A stretch of DNA of 64,000 nt, from NCBI RefSeq assembly GCF_000371925.1, contig NZ_AQVE01000017.1, positions 24,421 to 88,420 of the forward strand, in the 5' to 3' direction. Of the stretch, positions 56,441 to 64,000 are shown piece after piece (the stretch's first letter is position 1; each line of letters starts with the position of its first letter). The notes below the pieces were generated by a model. The model searched no databases. It saw nothing but the letters and a program-made list of their open reading frames with translations, and was not told where the DNA came from. The position numbers were made by a program, and so were the translations under genes. The DNA comes from Thiolinea disciformis DSM 14473 (GTDB taxonomy: Bacteria > Pseudomonadota > Gammaproteobacteria > Thiotrichales > Thiotrichaceae).

Positions 56441-56839
56441 GTGGCATTATCCATTGGTCTTTGTAGTCTTTTGGTGCACGATTATGATGAAGCAATAGCT
56501 TTTTTCAAGCGGATTCGCTTTGAGCTGTTGGAAGATCTACCGGTAACATCAGAAAAACGTTGGGTACGTATGGCACCTCAGGGTGAGCAAGGGTGTGCCT
56601 TGCTGCTAGCACGTGCCACAACACCTGAGCAATCAGCACAGGTGGGCAAGCAAGCCGGCGGTAGAGTAGCTTTTTTCTTGTATGCAGATGATTTCTGGGA
56701 AATCTACGATTATATGCAGGATCAAGGGGTTCGTTTTGTGGAAGCGCCACGCGTTGAACCCTATGGCATGGTTGTTAATTTCTTAGACCTGTATGGTAAT
56801 CGTTGGGATTTAATCGAAGCTCCCAAGTCAGACGCTTAA
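56441..56839 (+). CDS. VOC (glyoxalase/bleomycin-resistance fold) protein
   Basis: A 132-aa single VOC domain: LCSLLVHDYDEAIAFFKR at the start, a middle AFFLYADDFWEIYDYM, and VVNFLDLYGNRWDLIE at the end. Such proteins bind a metal and a small substrate; the reaction is not clear. It begins with GTG 56441 after GGAGGTGTAGC, an excellent ribosome site. Overlaps the convergent isochorismatase gene by 4 bp. Confidence 0.88.
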   Translation: MALSIGLCSLLVHDYDEAIAFFKRIRFELLEDLPVTSEKRWVRMAPQGEQGCALLLARATTPEQSAQVGKQAGGRVAFFLYADDFWEIYDYMQDQGVRFVEAPRVEPYGMVVNFLDLYGNRWDLIEAPKSDA

Positions 56840-57354
56840 GCCAAAGCTTGTTCACTATGAGCCAAAGTCATGCGCGTTGAAACCGCATGTAACGCGATTA
56901 GGTGCAGTATTTGGCTTACTGTTGTACAGCAATCGCTGAGTATACTCACCGTATATTTTTCGGCTGACTTTGAAATCGCGGTATGAGTTACGCAGTTCTG
57001 CGTCATCATGCCGCATATTAATAGCTCCGTGGTGCCCAAGGCTTGTAAGGTCTTTTCCAAGTCAGTTTGCACAAAACTATCCGCAAATGTCTTGCGTACA
57101 ATCGTCGCTTGCGGAGCGGCTTTTAATAAACGCGGATGCAGGTCTGCCCCTGAGGTGCCTTCATTAAAAAATGGCGCAAGACCTTGGCGCTTATCCGCAA
57201 TGTGTTGAATCAAAATCACAGGTATTTGCGCTTGCTGAGCCTTGGCAATGGCTGCCTCAATTTTTTGCAGCGTTTCTTCGGCATTCCACAATGGAAATGC
57301 GCCTTCTGGAAAATAATCATTTTGAATATCAATCACTAATAAAGCCTTTCTCAT
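56836..57354 (-). CDS. Isochorismatase-like cysteine hydrolase
   Basis: A 172-aa hydrolase with LLVIDIQNDYFPEGAFPLW (Asp), the Lys in RKTFADSF, and Cys in GMMTQNCVTHTA, the catalytic triad of nicotinamidase-like proteins. The substrate is unknown. AAGGACATTAGC before ATG. It is divergent from the Lrp-type regulator (107-bp gap), which probably controls it. Confidence 0.9.
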   Translation of the reverse strand: MRKALLVIDIQNDYFPEGAFPLWNAEETLQKIEAAIAKAQQAQIPVILIQHIADKRQGLAPFFNEGTSGADLHPRLLKAAPQATIVRKTFADSFVQTDLEKTLQALGTTELLICGMMTQNCVTHTAISKSAEKYTVSILSDCCTTVSQILHLIALHAVSTRMTLAHSEQALA

Positions 57355-57461
57355 GCTAATGTCCTTTCCGATAGAATGTGCACAGCTTACGGTTTGCTAA
57401 GCATCGAAGGAATGGTGAGTTGTAAGACTTATGCCGACAAAACTTCCAGTTTGAAAATGTT

Positions 57462-57857
57462 ATGAATGTAATGAATCGCGCGATTTTAAAACGCCTGAAG
57501 GCCAATAGTCGTATGAGTTGGCAGCAAATTGGCAAAGAAGTGCATTTAACGGGGCAGGCGGTGGCCGCGCGTGTGCAGCACATGGAAGACCAAGGTCTGA
57601 TTAGCAGCTATACGATTCGACAGGCTAATGTCGAACGTCATTTGATTGCGATGTATATGGAGGTTGCGCGTTTTGAGGAGTTTGAGCAGTTTTTGCAAGC
57701 AGATGAGCGGGTTGAGGCAGCTTATAAAACTACGGGAGATGCCTGCTATGAAGTCGTGTTTGTTTCTCAAACTGAAGGTGATTTAGAGCCTTTTTTGAAT
57801 CAATTGTTACGTTATGGGCGTTATCGGGTGGCGAGTGTGATTCGCTGTGTGAAATAG
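57462..57857 (+). CDS. Lrp/AsnC family regulator
   Basis: A 131-aa protein with an N-terminal HTH (RLKANSRMSWQQIGKEVHLT and AVAARVQHMEDQGLI) and a C-terminal RAM domain (LIAMYMEVARFEEFEQFLQ and ACYEVVFVSQTE). The start could be 57462 or ATG 57471. The stop abuts the next gene (TAGATG), so it is co-transcribed with a SAM-dependent protein; divergent from a hydrolase. Confidence 0.87.
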   Translation: MNVMNRAILKRLKANSRMSWQQIGKEVHLTGQAVAARVQHMEDQGLISSYTIRQANVERHLIAMYMEVARFEEFEQFLQADERVEAAYKTTGDACYEVVFVSQTEGDLEPFLNQLLRYGRYRVASVIRCVK

Positions 57858-58595
57858 ATGAAAATTGTTTATGAAGCACAGGATGACTATGGGGTAGTCA
57901 CGGTGCAAGATGATGGCGACTGCTATATTCTATCTTTTGCTGCCCACGATGAGCAAAGCCGTTGTTTGAAGCTTGCCCCACAGATTTTGCAATACGATTA
58001 TACGCAAGCGATGTTATTGGTATTGTTGTTTTGTACCCCTAGACGGGTGCTGCTTTTGGGCTTGGGTGGTGGGAGTTTAGCGAGTGCTTTGCATCATGCT
58101 ATTGCGGGTATTCATATTACTGCTGTCGAATTACGCGCCTCTGTGATTGAGGTGGCACAAACCTATTTTCAACTACCGCGTGCCAAGCGTATCGCAGTAA
58201 TTCAGCAGAATGCCGATGATTTTCTAGTGGAAAATACACTACGCAAAGTCGATGTGATTTTTGCGGATTTATATGATGCAAGCGGCACAGCAACCGTGCA
58301 ATTACGTGAGGATTTTATTCGTCGTTGTGCCGACTTATTAAAAGAGCAGGGTTGGCTAGTGTTGAATTGTTGGCAAGAGCAACAAGACGATCTTTATTTG
58401 CGTGCGGCGTTACGCGAACAGTTTGCCGATGTACGTTATGTGTTAACCGGCAGTAAAAACTGGGTGATTTTGGCAGGAAAGGTCGCCAACTACGCTGCGA
58501 ATAGTGTCTTGAAAGAAAGAGCGGCCACGTGGTCTGAGCGCTTGGAGTTTTCATTGAATAAGCATTTGGCGCGTTTACGATATTTAGAAAAGTAA
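57858..58595 (+). CDS. Spermidine synthase-like protein
   Basis: A 245-aa Rossmann methyltransferase-fold protein: LLLGLGGGSLASALHH for nucleotide binding, VELRASVIEVA, and DVIFADLYDASGTA, as in polyamine aminopropyltransferases. The usual GGGDGG core is altered (LGGGSLA), and no N-terminal beta domain of true SpeE is obvious, so it may be a divergent aminopropyl- or methyltransferase. Shares an operon with an Lrp-type regulator. Confidence 0.78.
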   Translation: MKIVYEAQDDYGVVTVQDDGDCYILSFAAHDEQSRCLKLAPQILQYDYTQAMLLVLLFCTPRRVLLLGLGGGSLASALHHAIAGIHITAVELRASVIEVAQTYFQLPRAKRIAVIQQNADDFLVENTLRKVDVIFADLYDASGTATVQLREDFIRRCADLLKEQGWLVLNCWQEQQDDLYLRAALREQFADVRYVLTGSKNWVILAGKVANYAANSVLKERAATWSERLEFSLNKHLARLRYLEK

Positions 58596-58779
58596 AGGCC
58601 GTTTGAGTTTAAAAGCTGTGAGGGATTTTAGTGGCGATTCTGAATAGAGAAAACATGGAGTTGGTTGAGTTTTAAGCATATTTATCCTGCCTCCTTTTAC
58701 TAAAGAAGTTGTAAAGTGGGGAGGATGTCAAAAGCTGATATACTCAAAGCCCTAAATTCTACAAACCATTGAGCTGATT

Positions 58780-60477
58780 ATGTCGTTAAAAATCCCCTAT
58801 GGTGTTAGTAATTTCAAAAAAATTCGCAGCGAAGGTTTTGTTTACATCGACAAAACGTCATACATTGCCGAATTAGAACAAGCAGGTGATCACCTAATTT
58901 TATTGCGTCCCCGTCGCTTTGGTAAAAGCCTGTTTTTGTCTATGTTGGAATATTACTATGGGCAACAACATGCAGGTGATTTTGATGCACTCTTTGGGCA
59001 ATTAGCTATTGGCAAAAACCCTACAGCCTTACAAGGCAGTTATCAGGTACTTTTTTTGGAGTTTAGTGGGATTGCTACAGCTAACGAAGCGGATATTTAT
59101 CGTTCGTTTACCCATAAAATCCATCTGGCTTTACAACACTTTTTAATACTTTATCACTATCCTCAAACCGCACTGGATAGCCTTACACAGTCCGAAGCGC
59201 CTCATGATAAAATGGAGGCCTTTTTCAAAGCCATTGAAGGGCAGAAAATTCTTATTTTGATCGACGAATACGATCACTTTGCTAACTCCATTTTGGCTGA
59301 TGATTTAAAACTTTTTCAGCGTATTGTTGGGAAAGGTGGTTTTGTGCGTAGCTTTTACGAAACCATTAAAACGGCTACGCAACGGGGTACGGTGGATCGC
59401 TTGTTCATCACAGGCGTCACTCCGATGGTGCTCGATAGTATGACCAGTGGTTTTAATATTGGTGAAAATATTTCCTTGAGAGAAAATTTCAATGCAGCCA
59501 TTGGTTTTACTACTGCCGAAGTACAAGGCTTATTAGAAAACATTACCAACACTTGCCCTGCATTAGATCAACCTATTTTATATGCAGATGTACGCCGCTG
59601 GTATAACGGTTATCGCTTTCATATTAATGCCAATGAAGCGATGTATAACTCGGATATGGTGTTGTACTTCGTCAAAAACTTTGAGTTCAAACGCTGTGTC
59701 TATCCCAAACGTATGTTAGACATGAACATTGCCTCCGATTACGGCAAGATTATGGCGATGTTTAGTATTGGTGATCGTGATACGAATTACACCGTATTAG
59801 ACGAATTGTTGAATCAAGGCGAAGTAGTGGCAAGGCAGATGGAAAAATTCGACTTTGTCAAAGGCTTTACCCGCGATGATTTTGTCAGTTTATTGGCCTA
59901 TATGGGCTTTATTTCTCTCATTGGTGAACGTTTAGCAGGGGAAGTTTTTGCCATTCCTAACCATGTTATGCGCGAGCTATATTTCCAATATTTCAAAGTC
60001 GAATTAGAACGACGCAATCAAATCACCATTTCAGATCGGGCCATTTTATTGGCAGTAGAAACATTAGCTTTAGACAATCATATTCAACCGCTAATGGCTG
60101 AGTTGGAGCAAGTACTGAAGTTACTGTCTAATCGTGATTCGATTTGGATGAATGAGCAACATATTAAAACTATTATGCTGACATTGTTATATCAATCCCC
60201 TGCCTATTTTATCCACAGCGAACGAGAAATGAATCGTAAGTATCCCGATATTTTATTGCTAGAACGTAGCCCCTATAAAGTTAATTATCAACATCTTATT
60301 GAGCTGAAATACAGTAAAAAAAGTGATGGTGATAAGGGCTGGGCGCAAAAAAAACAGGAAGGTATTGAGCAGGTTAAGGGTTACTTACAGTTGCCTACTA
60401 TTGCGGTATTAAAACAGCTGAGCGCATGGGTAGTCATTGCTGATGGGGACAGGGTAGAGTGGGTGATAGTAGCATAA
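58780..60477 (+). CDS. AAA-ATPase-like/PD-(D/E)XK nuclease protein
   Basis: A 565-aa protein. It opens IPYGVSNFKKIRSEGFVYIDKT, the AAA-ATPase_like signature, with a Walker A-like RPRRFGKS at 43-50 and Walker B LIDEYDH at about 161-166. The C-terminal nuclease has YPDILL (Asp490) and ELKYSKK (Glu508, Lys510). This family is often present in many copies in some bacteria and resembles mobile or defence genes, but the biological role is unknown. Solo gene, weak ribosome site. Confidence 0.85.
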   Translation: MSLKIPYGVSNFKKIRSEGFVYIDKTSYIAELEQAGDHLILLRPRRFGKSLFLSMLEYYYGQQHAGDFDALFGQLAIGKNPTALQGSYQVLFLEFSGIATANEADIYRSFTHKIHLALQHFLILYHYPQTALDSLTQSEAPHDKMEAFFKAIEGQKILILIDEYDHFANSILADDLKLFQRIVGKGGFVRSFYETIKTATQRGTVDRLFITGVTPMVLDSMTSGFNIGENISLRENFNAAIGFTTAEVQGLLENITNTCPALDQPILYADVRRWYNGYRFHINANEAMYNSDMVLYFVKNFEFKRCVYPKRMLDMNIASDYGKIMAMFSIGDRDTNYTVLDELLNQGEVVARQMEKFDFVKGFTRDDFVSLLAYMGFISLIGERLAGEVFAIPNHVMRELYFQYFKVELERRNQITISDRAILLAVETLALDNHIQPLMAELEQVLKLLSNRDSIWMNEQHIKTIMLTLLYQSPAYFIHSEREMNRKYPDILLLERSPYKVNYQHLIELKYSKKSDGDKGWAQKKQEGIEQVKGYLQLPTIAVLKQLSAWVVIADGDRVEWVIVA

Positions 60478-60511
60478 TAGGTAGTTTAAGGCTAAATAGG
60501 GGATTCGATAA

Positions 60512-61405
60512 ATGATCTCCCGCAAATATCTCTATCTGATTGCGCTTGCTCGCGAAAAGCACTTTGGCCGTGCGGCGGCAGCATCGCATATTTCACCTTC
60601 TACACTCTCGGCAGCGATTCGTGATATTGAAGTCGAATTAGGGGTGGCGGTAGTGAATCGTGGACGTAGTTTTGCGGGTTTAACGCGGGAAGGGCAATGT
60701 GTTGTAGAACATGCCATTCGTTTAGCCGCTACCGCAGAAGGGTTGCGTCAAGAATTGCGTTCCTTGTGTGAGGCGTTAACGGGGCATTTGACTTTGGGCG
60801 TCATTCCGACAGCATTAACCGTGGTTGCTAGTTTGACCGCCGCTTTTGCGCGTCATCATCCGCAAGTGAATTTGGAAGTGCGTTCCTTGGGTACGAATGA
60901 AATTCTCAAGCGTATGCAGCAATTCGATTTGGATGCGGGCATTATGTATGTCGAATCGGGCTTGCAGCAGCAGTTATTTACTGTGCCACTTTGGGATGAG
61001 AGTCACGTGTTTCTATGTCCACTGGATAGTGAGTTGGCGAACCGTGAAACGATTACGTGGTATGAAGCCACGCATACCCCACTGTGCTTACTGACTTCAG
61101 ACATGCAAAACCGCAAAATGATTGATGCGATTTTTAGTCAACTGGGTTATAGCGCTGAACCGAGCTTAGAGACCAATTCGATTATTAGTATGCTCGCGCA
61201 TGTTTCTGCGGGTGGCTGGTCGGCGATTTTGCCACAGAATGTATTAGAACTCATTGGTGTACCGGCGGGTGTTAAGGTTTTGGCATTAACTGAGCCCAAT
61301 TTTAGCTCACAGACGGGCTTGGTGGTAGCAGGGCGTGAGCCTTGGCCGCCCTTGCTGAAGGCATTGATTCAGACGGCTAAGCAGATGGCCGTAAGTCCAA
61401 TTTAA
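60512..61405 (+). CDS. LysR family transcriptional regulator
   Basis: A 297-aa LysR protein with HTH KYLYLIALAREKHFGRAAAA and STLSAAIRDIEVELG, then a substrate domain (LTLGVIPTALTVVASLTAAF). It resembles the LysR regulators seen next to NAD-dependent formate dehydrogenase operons, from memory, but no fds genes are here. The stop overlaps the convergent transferase gene by 4 bp. Confidence 0.88.
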   Translation: MISRKYLYLIALAREKHFGRAAAASHISPSTLSAAIRDIEVELGVAVVNRGRSFAGLTREGQCVVEHAIRLAATAEGLRQELRSLCEALTGHLTLGVIPTALTVVASLTAAFARHHPQVNLEVRSLGTNEILKRMQQFDLDAGIMYVESGLQQQLFTVPLWDESHVFLCPLDSELANRETITWYEATHTPLCLLTSDMQNRKMIDAIFSQLGYSAEPSLETNSIISMLAHVSAGGWSAILPQNVLELIGVPAGVKVLALTEPNFSSQTGLVVAGREPWPPLLKALIQTAKQMAVSPI

Positions 61406-63093
61406 TCGCACCAATTATTTTCAGCGTTGAGTCCGCCATTGGGTGAAGTAAATCCCAAGCAGCCTAAGACACTATCAAATAATTCCACATGGCGTTTGCT
61501 TTGGCTTTGCTCAGCTTGCCTGCGGAGTTTGGCAAAATTCGCGGCATGAAGCGGCTCTTGCAGGAAGGTATCCGATGCCCACACTAGTATCGGTACCCGG
61601 AATTGTTCATCAGGTGCTATATGGCGTGGCGTGGCATGAAAGTGTTCGGTTTCGGTGAGTGATTCACCATGATCCGCTGCATAAAACACGATGGCTTTTT
61701 TGTTGCGTACTTGATCGAAAACTTGCTTCATAAAATCATCCATTGATAAGACTGTATTGTCATAGCCATTGATTAATTCAGGCATGGAACAGCTTTCAGG
61801 CCGATCCGAACAATCCGGCTGGAACTTCGCAAATTGGGCGGAATAACGTTTGTTATAGGCATAATGCGAACCCTTGGTGTGCAGAATGACTAGATGCTTG
61901 CCGTGTGGATATTTTTGAAGTGAGCGCTGCAATTCAGGCAACAAAATCGCATCATAATTAGGATTCGCGGTGTTTTCTGGTTTTGCGGCAATAGTGTCAC
62001 GCGATTCAATATAATTAGCCTTCGTTTTTGGGTAAAACCAGCCTTCATTTTGTAGAGAGTAAACTTCGGAGCTAAAACCTAATTCACGTAAAACGGCGAA
62101 TACATTTTGTTCTGTCAAAGTGCGTTGTTCATCTTCAGTAGCCCCACCTTCACGCACAAACATACAGCGCAGCGATAATTTAGTAGCGGTATCACAAGCG
62201 ATTCCTTTAAAGGCGATTAAATTAGTCTCCTGTTTCAGTTGTGGCGTGGTATCCCGTGGATAGCCTAATAGTCCTAAATGATCCCAGCGTGTAGTTTCGC
62301 CAATAATAAATATCACATAGGTATTTTTTAAATCACTGTTAGCTTGGTAGATAAAATGTTGGCTGGGATCGAATAAATTTGCTTCTTTAGCGTATTTAAA
62401 AACATGCGCATCCAAATAAATGGCTAGGCCGCGCAACCAATTAATCGGTAAATAAGAGGAGGCAAGTACACTGCTATAACGCGGCATATCCACATCGCCT
62501 TTGATATCGTGCTGCTTATGAATGCGGTGCATGAGTTCTAATGGCAAGAGAATGCAAATTGGCAATAAGACGCTCAGCAAAGCGCTGGATAAGCGCGTCT
62601 CCTTCTGGGCAAACCGAGTGAGCAAGGTATCTGTGCTTTTATTACGCCAAATCATCCAAAGCGGAAGGGCACTGAGTGTTACTAGCCAAAGATAAAACCA
62701 GCTATCCAATAGTTCTTTCGATAGTTCAGCATCTGCTAGCGATAAAGTAGAAATAATTACGCCATAGCCAATGACAATATTGAAAAAATGCATGTAATAA
62801 CTAGCAATCAGTGAAATCAGTAGCAGTGTGCAGGCAATGATTTTAAAGAAAAGTGAGCCAGCTAATGAAGCTAGGCGCAATAAGCCATAGCACAATAAAA
62901 TCAAGACACCAGCTTCTATGAGAAAAACTACCGCTTTGGGAATGTGAAAATTTAGTGATAATTGAAAAAAACGCTGATAGAAAATGCCAAGATTGAGAAA
63001 GAAACCAATATAAATCGCCAGTAACCAAGACAGTTGATTTTGAGTAATGGAGTAAATTTTAAATGGGAGTGCTTGCCGAGAGTCAAATAGCAT
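61402..63093 (-). CDS. Phosphoethanolamine transferase (EptA/CptA type)
   Basis: A 563-aa inner-membrane alkaline-phosphatase-fold enzyme. Five TM helices (about 20-190) precede the periplasmic domain with FIIGETTRWDHLGL (Glu266) and CDTATKLSLRCMF, where a Thr near 302-304 is the nucleophile; FYAADHGESL and HATPRHIAPDEQFRVP finish the metal site. It likely adds phosphoethanolamine to lipid A or core. ATG 63093 preferred over TTG 63105. Confidence 0.88.
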   Translation of the reverse strand: MLFDSRQALPFKIYSITQNQLSWLLAIYIGFFLNLGIFYQRFFQLSLNFHIPKAVVFLIEAGVLILLCYGLLRLASLAGSLFFKIIACTLLLISLIASYYMHFFNIVIGYGVIISTLSLADAELSKELLDSWFYLWLVTLSALPLWMIWRNKSTDTLLTRFAQKETRLSSALLSVLLPICILLPLELMHRIHKQHDIKGDVDMPRYSSVLASSYLPINWLRGLAIYLDAHVFKYAKEANLFDPSQHFIYQANSDLKNTYVIFIIGETTRWDHLGLLGYPRDTTPQLKQETNLIAFKGIACDTATKLSLRCMFVREGGATEDEQRTLTEQNVFAVLRELGFSSEVYSLQNEGWFYPKTKANYIESRDTIAAKPENTANPNYDAILLPELQRSLQKYPHGKHLVILHTKGSHYAYNKRYSAQFAKFQPDCSDRPESCSMPELINGYDNTVLSMDDFMKQVFDQVRNKKAIVFYAADHGESLTETEHFHATPRHIAPDEQFRVPILVWASDTFLQEPLHAANFAKLRRQAEQSQSKRHVELFDSVLGCLGFTSPNGGLNAENNWCD

Positions 63094-63230
63094 CTTGAAA
63101 GTCAAAATTAAAAAAAGTGCAGCATTTTAGCTTAAGCTATTTGAGGATAGATAGAAGCATAGAGACTTTTTTAGAGCCTAGGCTAAGGGCGAGTGGGTTA
63201 AGCTTGCAGAGATCGTTCTGCTTTTGGAAA

Positions 63231-63611
63231 CTATTCTGCCAACACCTTCAACTCTTCTGCACGTTGTGAATTAAGCTGCATTAAACAATAAGGCTCGTGA
63301 AGTGCAATCATCTCACTTAAAGCACAATGTGTATTGCGATATTGAATCCAGGCTTTTTGGCTAGTGTCGAGTTTGTTTAGCAGATCCGCCTTGTTGTCGT
63401 CATCAGCCATCTTGGTTTGGATTTTCTTATAGTAGGTCGTGATAGCTTTCTTGGCGATTGCAGACACGGCTTCTGAACATTCAGCCATCACCCCATTATT
63501 CATGGTGCCCGCTTTATCAACGCATTTTCTATAGGCGACTTCGTATTGGGTATCGGCATGAGCAGTCAGTGAGACGCTAGTGAGTAGCGACAGCATAAGT
63601 GTTTTTTTCAT
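63231..63611 (-). CDS. LprI/DUF1311-type secreted protein
   Basis: A 126-aa secreted protein (signal peptide 1-19, ending TAHA) with Cys at RKCVDK, AECSEA, THCALSE and PYCLMQ, and LDTSQKAWIQYRNTHC, the LprI-like signature. LprI in mycobacteria inhibits lysozyme; other members are uncharacterised. AAGGAGTACTT precedes the ATG. Confidence 0.85.
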   Translation of the reverse strand: MKKTLMLSLLTSVSLTAHADTQYEVAYRKCVDKAGTMNNGVMAECSEAVSAIAKKAITTYYKKIQTKMADDDNKADLLNKLDTSQKAWIQYRNTHCALSEMIALHEPYCLMQLNSQRAEELKVLAE

Positions 63612-63722
63612 AAGTACTCCTTAACGTAAATAAAAAAATCTATGTGGCGCGCATTAAAACGGCCTTGCTCTTAAAAGTTTTGACTCAATGGTTTGAGCGC
63701 AAAATTAAGTTTAACGTTTCGG

Positions 63723-64000
63723 TCATGATTTAAAGGAGTTGAAGAAGCGTCTTTCGATACAGGTTCCAATGACTTTGTCATGAATCTCGATAGACTTAGA
63801 AAAACAGATCGTCTTGCGTGCTAGACGTTTAATCCAAATCCTCAAATTCAGGTTTTGCCGTTCAATGCTTTGTGTGTAGCGCTTAGTGATTAAATGCTTA
63901 TCTTCAGGCAATAAACGCTCATAAGCGCCCCAATCATCCGTGCAATACAATGCCAGTTTGAAAGGTGTCAACCGTTCCAAGAGTTGCTTCAAGGTGCTAT
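63723..64000 (-). mobile_element. IS1-family transposase (InsB part), truncated by window edge
   Basis: At least 92 codons of an IS1 transposase C-terminal half: YCTDDWGAYERLLPEDKH, YTQSIERQNLNLRI, and ARKTICFSKSIEIHDKVIG are the DDE-region signatures of InsB. The reading frame continues past 64000, so the rest is outside. The element's right inverted repeat cannot be defined with confidence just beyond the stop. No target duplication was seen. Confidence 0.85.

Noticed and set aside
58684..58727. Imperfect inverted repeat before the AAA-ATPase gene
   Set aside because: ATCCT...CC...TTTTAC versus GTAAAGTGGGGAGGAT pairs with several mismatches and gaps; too weak to call.
63612..63722. Terminal inverted repeat of the IS1 element
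   Set aside because: Several AT-rich candidates but none can be matched because the other end is outside the window.

Overview
The window looks like a chromosome segment of a gammaproteobacterium. Gene order and families support this: def-fmt-rsmB next to lysM-dprA-smg-topA-tsaC, an amgK-murU recycling pair, grpE-dnaK-dnaJ-dapB with sigma-32 promoters, and cydABXDC. A sulfur-oxidising Thiotrichales relative (Thiothrix/Thiolinea type) fits the protein flavour, but that is inference from general resemblance; no rRNA or other firm taxonomic marker is present. I saw no tRNA, rRNA, CRISPR array or prophage. The only mobile element is an IS1-type transposase cut by the right edge.

Layout. 1-9 kb: partial metY, a CPBP membrane protease, a YihY-type membrane protein, a glycine-zipper DUF1269 protein, then a leftward fadD-dctB-dctD unit. 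9-15.5 kb: an unknown gene divergent from amgK-murU, a DUF924 protein, a glutathione transferase, and a large 7TM hybrid histidine kinase followed by a stand-alone Hpt protein. 15.5-21.5 kb: heat-shock genes grpE, dnaK and dnaJ, then dapB, a cytochrome b561 and a convergent cytochrome c'. 21.5-23.5 kb: an accessory patch with two paralogous secreted Gly/His-rich proteins ending in Pro-Arg-Pro and Cys pairs, an overlooked 56-codon ORF, several inverted repeats, and a divergent CysB-like regulator. 24.5-36.3 kb: housekeeping genes (lipoprotein, ycgN, hslR, glycosyltransferase, tsaC, topA, smg, dprA, lysM, def, fmt, rsmB). 36.3-46 kb: DUF4390-ntrY-ntrX, lipA, a paired M16 peptidase operon and a TPR protein. 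46-54 kb: a PatB/MalY C-S lyase and the cytochrome bd operon with its maturation exporter. 54-64 kb: BenE transporter, PHB-depolymerase-like esterase, VOC protein, isochorismatase-like hydrolase, Lrp regulator plus a spermidine-synthase-like protein, AAA-ATPase/PD-(D/E)XK protein, LysR regulator, phosphoethanolamine transferase, LprI-like protein and IS1.

No complete new multi-gene system is obvious. The best candidates for a second look are the Gly/His/Cys-rich secreted paralogs with a shared upstream box, the 56-aa ORF beside them, a DctD whose sigma-54 loop reads GAFNGA, an NtrX whose Walker B aspartate is methionine, an Hpt protein with an altered phosphorylation motif, and several unexplained hairpins.
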